DNA from: JBBDYH01 sp040901795
Lineage (GTDB): Bacteria > Planctomycetota > Planctomycetia > Pirellulales > JALHPA01
Length of the DNA stretch: 64,000 nt
Assembly (NCBI GenBank): GCA_040901795.1
Contig: JBBDYH010000123.1
Span: 1-64,000 of the forward strand
Direction: 5' to 3'
A model generated the notes under the pieces. The model was given only the letters and a program-made list of their open reading frames with translations, had not been told where the DNA came from and did not search any database. Both the position numbers and the translations under genes were made by a program. Positions 7,539-17,484 of the stretch are shown here, in pieces (within the stretch, counting starts at the first letter, position 1; each line of letters begins with the position of its first letter).

Positions 7539-8630
7539 TTAGAAGATGCTGGGATCGATCCCCGACTCGCCACCGTTCGGCGTGACCAGCCACATATACA
7601 TGTTGGGACTGATATCGACATTGAGCGGCCGAACGGCGCCATCGCCGAAGCCGTGGATCACAACGTCGCCACCGTGGTCGCTGCTCGGACCCCACTTTCG
7701 AGCGCCGGCGGCCGGCATACCCCGTCCATAGATCCGATTCGGGTTTGCCGGATCGGGACCATAGTTCAGAGCGCTCAGGACGGTTGCCGGCACTACCATC
7801 GGACTTGCACCTTGATTCGGAATCGAACCCGATGTTTGCTCCGGCACCAACGCCACCACCCACGTTCCCGAGCAATCGTACCAGGACGAGTTCGATTGCT
7901 CTTTGCTCTCGGCGATGATCACGGTTTTCGCCGTGCCGTCGCGCATGGTCGCCATAGTTCGCGCCTTGCCGCCGACAATCGTGCCATTGGGCGCGGGCGG
8001 ATTGCCAACCAGGAACTCCTTATTCGTAGCCGCAATGGCGACGTAGTTGGTCAGCGCGACACCCACCGGCTTGCCGGTGACGGGATCCACCTTCGGGTTC
8101 ACCGAGGCGTACGACGTCGCCGGAGCCAGGTTATCGGAATACGGTTCACCAGCAAAGCTCGGGCAGAGCAGCGTGGGGATGCTGTGCTGCGAGAAGTGCA
8201 AGTTCGTTGCGACATTATTACCGATGCGCATCATCGGATTGAACGGCGCCACGGCGCCCGGCGTCGGTGGCAGCTTGAACCTGCCAGAGTCGGACGAGAT
8301 CTCGTTGTACAGCGAGCCTTCCTCGATGTACGGCAGAATCCTGACGATCCAACTAAACTGGGCCATCTGCGGCGGAGCGGCGGCGTTCCCTTGCACGTGC
8401 GTCGTAATGTTAGCCTGCTCCGAGATGATCGGCAGCTTCTTGTACACGTCGTGATAATTGTGCAGCGACAGCGCAACCTGCTTCACATTGTTGATGCAGG
8501 CGTTTCGCATTGCCGCCTGGCGGGCGGCATTAATAGCTGGTAGCAAAAGGGCCACCAGGACGCCGATGATGGCGATCACCACCAGCAGCTCGACGAGGGT
8601 AAAGCCTCGTTTCCCGATTCGTTGTCTCAT
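7539..8630 (-). CDS. DUF1559 prepilin-like protein
   Basis: The 363-residue protein begins with a type IV prepilin signal (RGFTLVELLVVIAIIGVLVA), including the Gly before the cleavage site and Glu at +5, followed by one hydrophobic helix. The remainder matches the DUF1559 family, greatly expanded in planctomycetes, with the usual NACINNVKQVALSLHNYHD after the helix and a C-terminal HGGDVVIHGFGDGAVR. It is presumably processed by a prepilin peptidase and displayed at the envelope; the role is unknown. The start is preceded by a purine-rich AGGAGGTCAG site. It is followed by a strong hairpin. Confidence 0.93.
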   Translation of the reverse strand: MRQRIGKRGFTLVELLVVIAIIGVLVALLLPAINAARQAAMRNACINNVKQVALSLHNYHDVYKKLPIISEQANITTHVQGNAAAPPQMAQFSWIVRILPYIEEGSLYNEISSDSGRFKLPPTPGAVAPFNPMMRIGNNVATNLHFSQHSIPTLLCPSFAGEPYSDNLAPATSYASVNPKVDPVTGKPVGVALTNYVAIAATNKEFLVGNPPAPNGTIVGGKARTMATMRDGTAKTVIIAESKEQSNSSWYDCSGTWVVALVPEQTSGSIPNQGASPMVVPATVLSALNYGPDPANPNRIYGRGMPAAGARKWGPSSDHGGDVVIHGFGDGAVRPLNVDISPNMYMWLVTPNGGESGIDPSIF

Positions 8631-8810
8631 ACTGACCTCCTGAAAAAGAAAAGGATAAAAACATGCGGCGAATTGCCGCTTGCGTCAAACCGCTCGAATG
8701 CGACCCCCTACTCCAGCAGAACTGCCGCGAGCACCAGATGGATCGGTCCGTAATTTATACCCTGATTGCATGGCTGTCAAACAGTTTTAGGGCGCGCTCG
8801 GCGATTTTTC

Positions 8811-8883
8811 GTTGGAGTTCAAGCTTTAGCTTGTCGCGGGCGGCTGCGGACCGAACCCACCCTCGTTGGAGTTCAAGCCTTAG
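8811..8883 (+). repeat. Two copies of GTTGGAGTTCAAGC repeat (family B)
   Basis: The core GTTGGAGTTCAAGCTTTAGC occurs at 8811 and a variant at 8865, in direct order. The core contains a mini-hairpin CAAGC-TTTA-GCTTG. Further copies are at 15750, 16089, 36450, 39647, 47991, 54426 and 61150. Confidence 0.9.
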
Positions 8884-8987
8884 AACCGCTAACCATAGTA
8901 ACCCGACGCGTAAGCGAGGCCGAATCTGCTGCCTCCTCGCTCACGCTTCGGGTTACGGGGGCGCCGGTTGTGTTAGCGGTTCTTAGC
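8879..8987. repeat. Complete long palindrome (family A)
   Basis: This is a roughly 109-base element. The outer arms TAGAACCGCTAAC and GTTAGCGGTTCTTAG are complementary, and so are the inner arms TAACCCGACGCGTAAGCGAGG and the CCTCGCTCACGC stretch. The 519-base gap 8631-9149 holds this, the preceding family B copies and the two gene 5' regions; no further gene is seen. Confidence 0.9.
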
Positions 8988-9149
8988 TTGTCCCCGCGCA
9001 CCGCCTTCGATTCATCAGCAACTTACAGGTGGTAATTTGTCCAGACCCTGCTCTATACTGGCAACATCCACGGCGCCGCGCCCGCCCGACGCCTCAGAGG
9101 CCTTTGTTCCAGGCCCGCGTCCAGAAAAGATTAAGCAAATCGTACGCCA

Positions 9150-12100
9150 GTGCCAGCCAACGCAACCATACTCTTGGGGCCCGCCGGAGCCGGCAAAACG
9201 ACGCGATTGCTGGCCTGTTACCGCGATCACGTTGCCCGCCGCCCGTCGAGAGCCTCTGCTGGGTCGACCGACGGCCAACCACCGGGCATCGGTTCTGGGC
9301 TGTGGATTGCGCCCACACACCGCTCAGTTGAGGTAATCCGTGGCCGCCTCTTGGATATCGGGCTTCAGGGCTGCCTGGCCCCAAACTGCCTTACGTTTGC
9401 CCAGTTCGCCAAATTGATCGTTCATAGGTCGCCGGCGCCGGCCCGGCCACTCCGCCCTCTCGAAAAACGCCAGTTCATCCGGCGGCTCATCGAACAGGCC
9501 GTTGCGGGCGAGCGACTCGGATACTTTCGTCCGATCGCGCACACCGAAGGCCTGATCGACCTGGTCTCCGAACTGTTCAGCGACCTCAAGCGGCAGGAGA
9601 TTTGGCCGGACGAGTTTAAGAGTATATGCAACAAACTGGGGAATGCTCCCAAAGATTGCGCGTTGGCCGACTTGTACGAGCGATATCAGTTGCTCCTCAA
9701 CGAGCACCAGCTCTATGACGACGAAGGGTTGTTCTGGTCTGCGCGCGACCTGCTCGGACAAGGCCACATCGCTCCGTTCGATGGCGTCTCGCTGGTCGTC
9801 GTCGATGGTTTTGCAGACTTTACGCGCACGCAGCACGAGATCGTGTCCCTATTGTACGGTCGTGTCGACCAGATGCTGATCTCGTTGCTGTGGGAAGACG
9901 GCCGAGCGGACTTGTTCCATAAACCGGCCAAAACGCTCACAGAGCTCGAGCGAAGGCTGCCGGCGTTGCGGCGCGAAACGATTTCGCGGCCCGCTCCTCA
10001 TGCCGCACCATCTTTTGCTGCGACCCTCGGTCACCTGGAGCAACAGCTCTTCCGCGATCCTCGACACGCTCGAGCGAGCGATTCGGCCGCCGGGCTGGAA
10101 ATCCTCGCGGCGTCGGGGCAACTGGGCGAGGTTGAGCTCTTGGCCCGCACGATCAAGCGGTTGCTCGTGGAAGGAGACATCGAAGACGGTAAGTGCATCC
10201 GACCTGGCGATGTCGCGGTCGTTTTTCGTTCGACTGCCGACGTGGCCCCCTTGGTGCGCGAAGCGTTCACCGAGTACGGCATACCATTCGCCCTCGATAG
10301 TGGCATCAAGCTCGCGCGAGCGCCCCTGCTCTTGGCGCTGATCGCCGTCCTCAGGCTTGACTTGGAGGATTGGCCGTTCCGGCAATTGCTTGAACTTGTC
10401 TCGAACAACTACTTCCAACCCGAGTGGCCGCAGTGGAGACGTGGGGCGGCGGCCGTTCAAGCCGAGGTGGCGATCCGCGCGCTGCAAATCCCGAAGGGCC
10501 GCCGCGCTCTGTTGGCGGCACTCGCGCGCTGGGCCGCCGCCGAGCTCGACGAGCGCGCTGCCGACCGCCGCCGCCAACGCCAAATAGCGGCCCGCGGCGC
10601 TTTGGATCTCTTCACGCGCCTGGCCACAGCTTTTGACCGCTTGCCGTCCAGTGCGACAGCCGGCCAATGGTCCACCGCCTTGCAAGCGCTTGCCGACGAA
10701 CTCGGCCTGCTCTCGGTTGCCGGCGAACCGTGTGAGCTGCCCGTCGCCCGACAGGACGCCGCCGCTTGGGAGCTGTTTCGAAAGCGTTTGGAAGCCAGCC
10801 TGGAACTCGAAGTCCAGCTCGACGGAGCTCCAGCACAGCTCGATCGCCGCGCGATCCTGCAGCGGATCGAGGATATCTGTGCGACCGAGGAACTGCCCCC
10901 CGAGCACGACGAAGCGGGTCGCGTCCGCGTACTCGCCGCGGCGAGCGCCCGTGCCCTGGACGTGCCCTATCTCTTCGTCGCCGGGCTGTCGGAAAGAGTG
11001 TTTCCGGCCGCCGGCCGCGACGATCGGCTCTATACGGCCGCGGAGCATCGGCAGATGAATCGTGCGGGACTGCGCTTCGTCGAACGGCACGAACGGGCCT
11101 GCGAAGAGATGCTGCTCTTCTATGAAATGATCATGCGCGCTCGTCGGCGGCTTTGGCTCAGCTACTCCGCGCTGGATGAAGCGGCCCAACCGCTCTCGCC
11201 CAGCCCCTATGTGACCGAAGTCGAGCGGCTGTTCCGGGCGGGCGCCCTGCATCGTGTTGAAGCGCCCAATTTGAGCCCCGTTCCGACCGAAACTGAACCG
11301 TACTGCGTCCGCGACTTTCGCGTCAAAGCCATCTCCATGGCGATCGAAGGCAGCGCGCGCCTCGCCGGTCGTCTCCTGCGGCACGAGCACGAGCGCGACT
11401 CCACGACCGCCCTTTTGGCCGCTCTTCGCGCCACCGGCGAGCGTTCGCGCCGCGAGAGTTTCGGCGCGTTCGAGGGAGTACTGGCAAGCCCAGCAGTGCA
11501 AGCGCGCCTCGCGGCACGCTTTGGACCGGAGCACTGCTGGAGCACCAGCCAACTGGAGCAGTACGGCCGTTGCCCACACCAGTTCTTTCTGCAGCGCGTG
11601 TTGGGTTTGAACGAGATTGAGGACATCTCGCTGGAGATCAATCACTTCCTCCGCGGTCGACGCGCGCACACGCTTTTGGCCGAGGTCCATCGCCAGCTCA
11701 ACGCCTTGGGACCACCTTGCTCGCCGACCGAGTTCGACGCCGAAAAGTTCCAGCGGCTGGTGGCCGAGACCCTCACGGCCGTGATCGAGCGCTCCGCGTC
11801 CGAAGGTCTGCTGGAGTCAGCGTTCGATTGCGTAGACCATCGCTTGATCGAACGCTGGATCAAGCGTTACCTGGATCAGCACCTGAAGTACGACGAAGCT
11901 TTCAAAGACCTTGACGGGCGGCCAATGCCCACGCATTTCGAGGTCTCGTTCGGCCCGGTCAAGGACGATGAAAACGCCGACGACGTCGATCCGCTCTCCA
12001 AACCCCTGGCCTACGAGCTGACCTGCAACGGCGTCTCGATTCGCCTTTCAGGGCGAGTCGATCGAATTGATATCGGTCTCGTCGATGGGCAGGTCGTGTT

Positions 12101-12530
12101 CAATGTGCTGGATTACAAGACCACGCCCTCCGCTTACTTCCGCGCAAAAGACATCTCCGATTGCAAATCGCTGCAACTGCCGCTGTACGCCATGGCGGTG
12201 CAAGACCTGCTCTTGGCCGATAAAAACGCCGTCCCCTGGCACGGCGGCTATTGGCACCTTAGCGACACCGGCTTCAACGCCAAGCGCGGAATGGCATTCC
12301 ACGAGCGGACACCAAACGGCATCCGCCGCACTGAGCTGTGGACGCAGCTCCGCGAGCGGCTGGTCCAGCGCGTCACGCGCCTGGTGATGGGCATTCAACA
12401 GGGACAATTTCCCATGCACTGCGAAGACGAGCATTGCACCGGGCGTTGTCAATACAAAACCGTTTGCCGGGTGCATGCCGTGCGCTCGTTGGAGAAAACG
12501 TGGCAACCGCCGTCGATCCCAACCAGGTGA
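9150..12530 (+). CDS. addB: AddB-type helicase-like nuclease subunit
   Basis: The 1126-residue product is the B subunit of an AddAB-type helicase-nuclease that resects double-strand DNA ends for RecA recombination. Residues 8-16 hold a Walker A motif (LGPAGAGKTT). The C-terminal PD-(D/E)XK nuclease is visible as GRVDRIDIG and VLDYKTT. An iron-sulfur cluster typical of AddB is predicted from one Cys before the nuclease (YGRCPHQFFLQR) and three at the end (CEDEHCTGRCQYKTVC). Start is a GTG with no obvious ribosome-binding site, chosen because it places Walker A at the expected position. The stop overlaps the start of the helicase gene by 31 bases, indicating translational coupling. Repeat DNA precedes it. 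Confidence 0.9.
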   Translation: MPANATILLGPAGAGKTTRLLACYRDHVARRPSRASAGSTDGQPPGIGSGLWIAPTHRSVEVIRGRLLDIGLQGCLAPNCLTFAQFAKLIVHRSPAPARPLRPLEKRQFIRRLIEQAVAGERLGYFRPIAHTEGLIDLVSELFSDLKRQEIWPDEFKSICNKLGNAPKDCALADLYERYQLLLNEHQLYDDEGLFWSARDLLGQGHIAPFDGVSLVVVDGFADFTRTQHEIVSLLYGRVDQMLISLLWEDGRADLFHKPAKTLTELERRLPALRRETISRPAPHAAPSFAATLGHLEQQLFRDPRHARASDSAAGLEILAASGQLGEVELLARTIKRLLVEGDIEDGKCIRPGDVAVVFRSTADVAPLVREAFTEYGIPFALDSGIKLARAPLLLALIAVLRLDLEDWPFRQLLELVSNNYFQPEWPQWRRGAAAVQAEVAIRALQIPKGRRALLAALARWAAAELDERAADRRRQRQIAARGALDLFTRLATAFDRLPSSATAGQWSTALQALADELGLLSVAGEPCELPVARQDAAAWELFRKRLEASLELEVQLDGAPAQLDRRAILQRIEDICATEELPPEHDEAGRVRVLAAASARALDVPYLFVAGLSERVFPAAGRDDRLYTAAEHRQMNRAGLRFVERHERACEEMLLFYEMIMRARRRLWLSYSALDEAAQPLSPSPYVTEVERLFRAGALHRVEAPNLSPVPTETEPYCVRDFRVKAISMAIEGSARLAGRLLRHEHERDSTTALLAALRATGERSRRESFGAFEGVLASPAVQARLAARFGPEHCWSTSQLEQYGRCPHQFFLQRVLGLNEIEDISLEINHFLRGRRAHTLLAEVHRQLNALGPPCSPTEFDAEKFQRLVAETLTAVIERSASEGLLESAFDCVDHRLIERWIKRYLDQHLKYDEAFKDLDGRPMPTHFEVSFGPVKDDENADDVDPLSKPLAYELTCNGVSIRLSGRVDRIDIGLVDGQVVFNVLDYKTTPSAYFRAKDISDCKSLQLPLYAMAVQDLLLADKNAVPWHGGYWHLSDTGFNAKRGMAFHERTPNGIRRTELWTQLRERLVQRVTRLVMGIQQGQFPMHCEDEHCTGRCQYKTVCRVHAVRSLEKTWQPPSIPTR

Positions 12531-15500
12531 CGGCGTCGCGCACGCCGTATACTCCGGAACAACGCCGCGCGGTCGATACGCGCGATGTGTCCGTGGCATT
12601 ATCGGCCGGAGCCGGCTGCGGCAAGACGTTCGTGCTCACAGAGCGCTATCTCTCGCACCTGGAGCCGAACGACGCAGGCGCGCCCAACTGCGATTTGAGC
12701 CAGCTTGTGGCGATCACGTTCACCGATCGCGCAGCGCGCGAGATGCGCGACCGCATCCGCGCCAAATGTTTCGAGCGGCTGCAACAGGCGCCGCCGGAGC
12801 AAGGAGATTACTGGCTGGGACTGCTGCGGAGCCTGGACTCCGCGCGCGTCAGCACGATCCATTCGTTTTGCGGCACGCTGTTGCGGAGCCACGCCGTCGA
12901 GTCTGAATTGGACCCTCGGTTCGCCGTGCTCGAGGCAGCGCAGGCCGAGACGCTGCTGGCGGAGCAAATCGATGATCTGCTGCGAACCAAGCTGGCGGCG
13001 CGGCACGACGACGTGCTGGAGCTGGTGACACAGTTCGGACTCGCCAGGCTGCGCGAGCATCTTGCCGATCTCTTCGATTCCTGCCGCTCCCGCGATTATC
13101 ATTGTTGGTTAGCGCGACAACCTCTGGAGCTCGTCGAACGTTGGGCGGAGTTCCATCGACAGCATGTGGTGCCCGGTCTCGCCCGCCGCGTGGTGGAGTG
13201 CCACGGCGCCAGGCGCCTGCTGGCGCTCTTGCGTGAGAATGTCTTCGATCATGCCGAGCTGCGCGAACGTCAGGAGGCGATCTTGCGGTTGCTGCCTATG
13301 CTGCCGCAGTCGTCCACCCTCCGCGCCGACCTGGAAGTGATTCGTGAGCAGGCGAAAGTCGTCAGAAGCAAAAAGGCCTGGCCCAGCGAAGTCCTCAAAG
13401 ACCAATTCCGCGATGCCGCCAAGGCGCTCCGCAACGAGATTGACAACGTCGCCGGCCAGCTCGAGTTTGACGCCGCCGCCTGCTTCGCATCCGCGGAGCT
13501 TGGCTTGGCGCTCTTAAAACTCGCCGACGAGGTCCATCACGCTTACGATGCCGCCAAAGCGGAGCTTGCCGTCCTCGATTTCGACGACCTGCTCATCCGC
13601 GCCCGCCGCCTGCTCACTGACCCCAACCACAGTCGCGTGCGCGAACGCTTAGCGCAGGACACCCGCCTGCTCTTGGTCGATGAGTGCCAGGACACCGACT
13701 CAGTGCAAGTCGAGCTGATCAAGGCGCTCTGCGGCGACCAGGCGGCCAAGCGGTTCGTCGTCGGCGACTACAAGCAATCGATCTATCGCTTCCGGGGCGC
13801 CGATCCGAGTGTCTTCCGCAAGCTGCAAGCCGAAACACCTGAGCGCGGCCAACTCCCCCTCAACCGCAACTTCCGCAGCCAGCCGGCGATTTTGCAGTTC
13901 GTCAACGCGCTGTTCTGCCAAGCGCTCACGAGCGAAGAATTGCCCTACGAGCCGCTGACGCCCCACCGTGATCAAACTTACGCCGGACCGGCGATTGAGT
14001 TCATCTGGTGCCTGGCCGATCACGCGAACGGCGAAGCCATCGACGACCCACCGGAGCAACCGGCCGACAACGACTCACAACCCGACGAGAGCGAACCCGC
14101 CGGCGTCCGCGAGCTTCGCCGCCGCGAGGCGGACTGGATCGCACGCCGCATCTGTCAGTTCCTCACCACCGAAGGGTGCGCTGGCGCCTCCGCACTGCAG
14201 ATTCAGGACAAAGCGTCATCACAATCGCGCACCGTCCGTAAAGGCGACATCGCCATCCTGTTCCGCTCGCTTTCCGATGTGTCCTATTACGAAGAGGCGC
14301 TCCGCAGTTACGGAATCGATTACTACCTCGTCGGCGGGCATGCCTTTTACGCGCAGCAAGAAATCTACGACGTGCTGAACCTGCTGCGATCGCTGGTCAG
14401 CCAGGCCGACGAGGTGAGCCTCGCCGGCGTCCTCCGCAGCCCGTTTTTTTCCCTCGTCGATGAGACGCTCTTTTGGCTCGCGCAAACCGAGCGCGGCCTG
14501 TGGAACAGCCTCTGCTCGGAGCGACTGTCGCCCGCGATCGATAAGGAACAGCAGGGCCGCGTGAAATACGCCGCCCGCGTGCTCCAGAAACTACGCGCGC
14601 GGAAGGACCGTATCGGCATTGCCGAGCTACTCCACGAAGCATTGACTCGCACGGGCTACGATGCGGCACTGTTGGGTGAGTTCCTCGGCGAGCGCAAGCT
14701 GGCGAACCTGCGGAAGCTCATCGCGCAGGCCCGTGCGCTCGATCGCACCGGGGTAATGAGCCTCTCGGACTTCATTGTGCAGCTCTCGCAATTTGTCGTC
14801 CGTCAGCCCCGCGAGCCTTTGGCGGCAACGCATCCCGAAGCGACCGACGTAGTGCGGCTGATGACGATTCACCAGTCGAAGGGACTGGAGTTCCCGGTGG
14901 TATTCGTCCCCGACGTCGGCCGGCGTTTCAACGACCACTCGAGTGCCGCTCGCTATTCCGACGACCTCGGCCCGCTGGTGCGGCTGCCGAAGGATCACGA
15001 GCACGCCCGCGCCGTGAACGGACACTGCTTGCACCGTCTGGTAAGCAGCGCGGAGGGCAAAGCGGAAGCGATCCGGCTGTTTTATGTCGCAGCCACGCGT
15101 GCGGCGGACTTCCTCGTCTTGTCGGGCGGACTGAAGAAGCTCGACGGTGAGAATGGACCCTGGATGCAATTGCTGACTGAGCGGTTCGACGTCTCTAACG
15201 GACAACTCATTGCCTCGCTGCCCAAAGGTTATGCGACGCCGCAAGTGCGCGTGCTGCTGAAGACTCCCACCATCGACGTCAAGCGGCAAGCCGCACACAC
15301 CTCCGTCGATCACGAACGGATCCTGCGCGAGATTGAGCAGGCCGCGGTCGAACAGGACGGCCAGGTCGCTTCTTCGGCCGATCCCATTCCTTGCGACAAA
15401 TCAGCCCGCCGTCGGTTCTCGGTCTCGCGTTTGTTGGGAACGCTCGAGGAGCCGCCATCCGATGGCGACGTTCCGCAAACCTGGCCATCAGCCGACGGAG

Positions 15501-16108
15501 TGGCGACCGATGCCATTGAATTGGGCGTTCTCGTCCATGCGGCGCTCGCCACACTCGACTTCCACCACGCCGGTGACCTCGCAGCGCACATCCTTTTGCA
15601 CGCCGACAAACTCCAGGTGTGCAACCCCGCCACTCGTGACCAAGCGCTACGGCTGTTGGAGCCGTTTCTCGAATCGCCGCGCGCTGATCAGTTGCGCAAA
15701 GCACCACAGCTCTTTGGGGAAGTCGAGTTCCTGCTCGCCTGGCCCCCCGTCGGAGTTCAAGCAGTTGGAGTTCAAGCTTTAGCTTGCCAGCCTTATCTTC
15801 AAGGCTACCTCGACTGCCTCTATCAAGACGCCGCTGGCCGCTGGCATGTCGTGGACTACAAGACAAACCAGGTATCGCCGAGCACTTTTTCGGACCTTGT
15901 CGCGCGATATGAGATGCAAATGCTCGCTTACGGCCTGGCCGCCGAGCAAGCGCTCGGCGAACCGATCGCCGAGCTCGCGCTTCATTTTCTCCGAACCGGC
16001 GCCGAGCACACGTTTCTCTGGGACGACAAAGCCCGCCACAGGGCCGTCCAGCTCATCGACCAGGCGATCGCGGCAATCTGCTCTGACCGGTTGGAGTTCA
16101 GGCTTTAG
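12500..16108 (+). CDS. addA: AddA/UvrD-type helicase-nuclease subunit
   Basis: The 1202-residue product is a superfamily 1A helicase fused to a C-terminal PD-(D/E)XK nuclease, the A subunit of AddAB. Visible helicase motifs are AGAGCGKT (Walker A), LLLVDECQDTD (Walker B) and VVGDYKQSIYRFRGAD. Later, RLMTIHQSKGLEFPVVFVPD and VAATRA match motifs V and VI. The nuclease shows EVEF, GYLDCL and VVDYKT. The GTG at 12500 has GGAG five bases upstream and lies within the end of addB, so the frame upstream of it was discarded. A family B repeat is translated in frame between the nuclease Glu and Asp positions, and a second copy provides the last residues and the stop codon. The downstream gene is a CCA-adding enzyme. 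Confidence 0.92.
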   Translation: MATAVDPNQVTASRTPYTPEQRRAVDTRDVSVALSAGAGCGKTFVLTERYLSHLEPNDAGAPNCDLSQLVAITFTDRAAREMRDRIRAKCFERLQQAPPEQGDYWLGLLRSLDSARVSTIHSFCGTLLRSHAVESELDPRFAVLEAAQAETLLAEQIDDLLRTKLAARHDDVLELVTQFGLARLREHLADLFDSCRSRDYHCWLARQPLELVERWAEFHRQHVVPGLARRVVECHGARRLLALLRENVFDHAELRERQEAILRLLPMLPQSSTLRADLEVIREQAKVVRSKKAWPSEVLKDQFRDAAKALRNEIDNVAGQLEFDAAACFASAELGLALLKLADEVHHAYDAAKAELAVLDFDDLLIRARRLLTDPNHSRVRERLAQDTRLLLVDECQDTDSVQVELIKALCGDQAAKRFVVGDYKQSIYRFRGADPSVFRKLQAETPERGQLPLNRNFRSQPAILQFVNALFCQALTSEELPYEPLTPHRDQTYAGPAIEFIWCLADHANGEAIDDPPEQPADNDSQPDESEPAGVRELRRREADWIARRICQFLTTEGCAGASALQIQDKASSQSRTVRKGDIAILFRSLSDVSYYEEALRSYGIDYYLVGGHAFYAQQEIYDVLNLLRSLVSQADEVSLAGVLRSPFFSLVDETLFWLAQTERGLWNSLCSERLSPAIDKEQQGRVKYAARVLQKLRARKDRIGIAELLHEALTRTGYDAALLGEFLGERKLANLRKLIAQARALDRTGVMSLSDFIVQLSQFVVRQPREPLAATHPEATDVVRLMTIHQSKGLEFPVVFVPDVGRRFNDHSSAARYSDDLGPLVRLPKDHEHARAVNGHCLHRLVSSAEGKAEAIRLFYVAATRAADFLVLSGGLKKLDGENGPWMQLLTERFDVSNGQLIASLPKGYATPQVRVLLKTPTIDVKRQAAHTSVDHERILREIEQAAVEQDGQVASSADPIPCDKSARRRFSVSRLLGTLEEPPSDGDVPQTWPSADGVATDAIELGVLVHAALATLDFHHAGDLAAHILLHADKLQVCNPATRDQALRLLEPFLESPRADQLRKAPQLFGEVEFLLAWPPVGVQAVGVQALACQPYLQGYLDCLYQDAAGRWHVVDYKTNQVSPSTFSDLVARYEMQMLAYGLAAEQALGEPIAELALHFLRTGAEHTFLWDDKARHRAVQLIDQAIAAICSDRLEFRL
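15750..15788 (+). repeat. Family B repeat in frame inside addA
   Basis: One partial and one full unit of the GGAGTTCAAGC repeat lie in direct order within the nuclease domain coding sequence. They are translated as VGVQAVGVQALAC, without a frameshift or stop. Confidence 0.9.
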
Positions 16109-16142
16109 CCTATGCATCGCAGCCCGAAGGCTGTACTCCAAC
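16089..16142 (+). repeat. Palindromic family B repeat supplying the addA stop
   Basis: GTTGGAGTTCAGGCTTTAGCC is followed after ten bases by the near-complement ending CTGTACTCCAAC. The TAG within GGCTTTAGCC is the addA stop codon, so the last five residues (LEFRL) are repeat-derived. Confidence 0.88.
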
Positions 16143-16147
16143 GCCGG

Positions 16148-16170
16148 ACCCTGAACCCTGAACCCCGAAC
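16148..16170 (+). repeat. CCCTGAA heptad tract
   Basis: Three CCCTGAA/CCCCGAA heptads run up to eight bases before the GTG of the CCA-adding enzyme, replacing a visible ribosome-binding site. Confidence 0.65.
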
Positions 16171-16178
16171 CCTCCTTC

Positions 16179-17432
16179 GTGTTCGACCCCGACAAACAGC
16201 GCTGGTTTGCCGTCGAAGTCGTCAAGCAGCTCCGCGCGCACGAGCACGAAAGTTACTGGGCGGGCGGCTGCGTGCGGGACGAGTTGTTGGGCCACAAGCC
16301 CAAAGACTACGATGTCGCCACCTCGGCGCGCCCCGACGAGATTCGCCACATCTTTGGCAAACGGAAAACACTCGCGATTGGCGCCGCCTTCGGCGTGATC
16401 ACCGTGTTAGGCCCGTCCGGCGCCGGTCAGATTGAAGTCGCCACCTTTCGCCAGGACGTGAGCTACAGCGACGGCCGCCGGCCCGACGAGGTCCGCTTCA
16501 GTTCTCCGCGCGAGGACGCGCTGCGGCGCGACTTCACAATCAACGGCATGTTTTACGATCCGGTCGAAGGGCAGCTCATCGACTTCGTCGGCGGTAAGGA
16601 CGACCTGGAGCGTCGCTTGATCCGCGCGATTGGCGAACCGCGCGAGCGCTTTACCGAGGACAAGCTGCGAATGCTCCGCGCGGTGCGGTTCGCGGCGGCA
16701 TTCGAGTTTGCGCTGGAGGAGCACACCGAAGCCGCCATTCGAGAAATGGCGCACCAGCTCACTGTCGTCAGTGCCGAACGAATCGCGGCCGAAATGCGCG
16801 CCATGCTCGAAGGCGCCGGCCGCGCAAACGCCGTCGAGCTGCTGCGGCAAACGGCGCTCCTGGAACGGGTCCTTCCCGAAGTGACAGAGCTGGACGACGC
16901 CGAGCAAGAACGCTGGCAGACAAGGTTGCGCTTTCTCGACGCTCTTGACCGGCCGACGTTTCCGCAGGCGCTCGCCGTGCTGTTGGGTTGGCCGCAAGGC
17001 GAAAAAAAGGCTGCGATGGTCGGCCCCCGCTGGCGGCTTTCCAACAAGGAGATCGAGCGAACCGATTGGCTCTTGCGACATGGCACGGCGCTTGACGATG
17101 CCGCCGGCCAGCCCTGGCCGCGTCTGCAACCGGTCTTGGTGTACGAAGGGATCGATGACCTGATGAGCCTGTACCAGACCGCCGCGCGCATGGGCCTTGC
17201 CGCGCAGGCCGACGTCGATTTCGGCCGGCAAAAGCTGGCCCTTCCTCCCGAACAGCTCAATCCTTTGCCGCTCGTGACTGGCGAAGACTTGATCGCGCTC
17301 GGCGTCCCCAAGGGCAAGCTGTATGCCGTCCTCCTGAAAGCCGCCCGCGAGGCCCAACTCGCGGGGGTCATTCACACTCCCGAAGAAGCAAAAGCCTTTG
17401 TCTTAGATCGCTGGCGGCAATCCCGAGGCTGA
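16179..17432 (+). CDS. CCA tRNA nucleotidyltransferase / poly(A) polymerase family
   Basis: The 417-residue class II nucleotidyltransferase should add or repair the 3' CCA of tRNAs; the tRNA-Leu in this window lacks an encoded CCA, consistent with that need. The N-terminal catalytic fold shows YWAGGCVRDELLG and the metal-binding KDYDVATSA. It is followed by RRDFTINGMFYDP and the nucleotide-recognition segment EDKLRMLRAVRFAAAF. The C-terminal half is helical and less conserved. Poly(A) polymerase activity cannot be excluded. The start is GTG, directly after a heptad repeat, and no Shine-Dalgarno sequence is visible. It follows addA on the same strand with a 70-base gap. Confidence 0.92.
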   Translation: MFDPDKQRWFAVEVVKQLRAHEHESYWAGGCVRDELLGHKPKDYDVATSARPDEIRHIFGKRKTLAIGAAFGVITVLGPSGAGQIEVATFRQDVSYSDGRRPDEVRFSSPREDALRRDFTINGMFYDPVEGQLIDFVGGKDDLERRLIRAIGEPRERFTEDKLRMLRAVRFAAAFEFALEEHTEAAIREMAHQLTVVSAERIAAEMRAMLEGAGRANAVELLRQTALLERVLPEVTELDDAEQERWQTRLRFLDALDRPTFPQALAVLLGWPQGEKKAAMVGPRWRLSNKEIERTDWLLRHGTALDDAAGQPWPRLQPVLVYEGIDDLMSLYQTAARMGLAAQADVDFGRQKLALPPEQLNPLPLVTGEDLIALGVPKGKLYAVLLKAAREAQLAGVIHTPEEAKAFVLDRWRQSRG

Positions 17433-17484
17433 CTACAGCAAGAAACGGGTGGGAACCTCCGTGCCGCCGTTTTAAGATGCGTGC

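Noticed and set aside
8663..9035. Small open frames in the gap before addB
   Set aside because: They cross family A and B repeats and give the NPTRKRG-type peptide; no independent support.
9849..11690. 613-codon open frame on the minus strand within addB
   Set aside because: It is antisense to a gene with clear AddB motifs, shows no family pattern, and long antisense frames are expected at this GC content.
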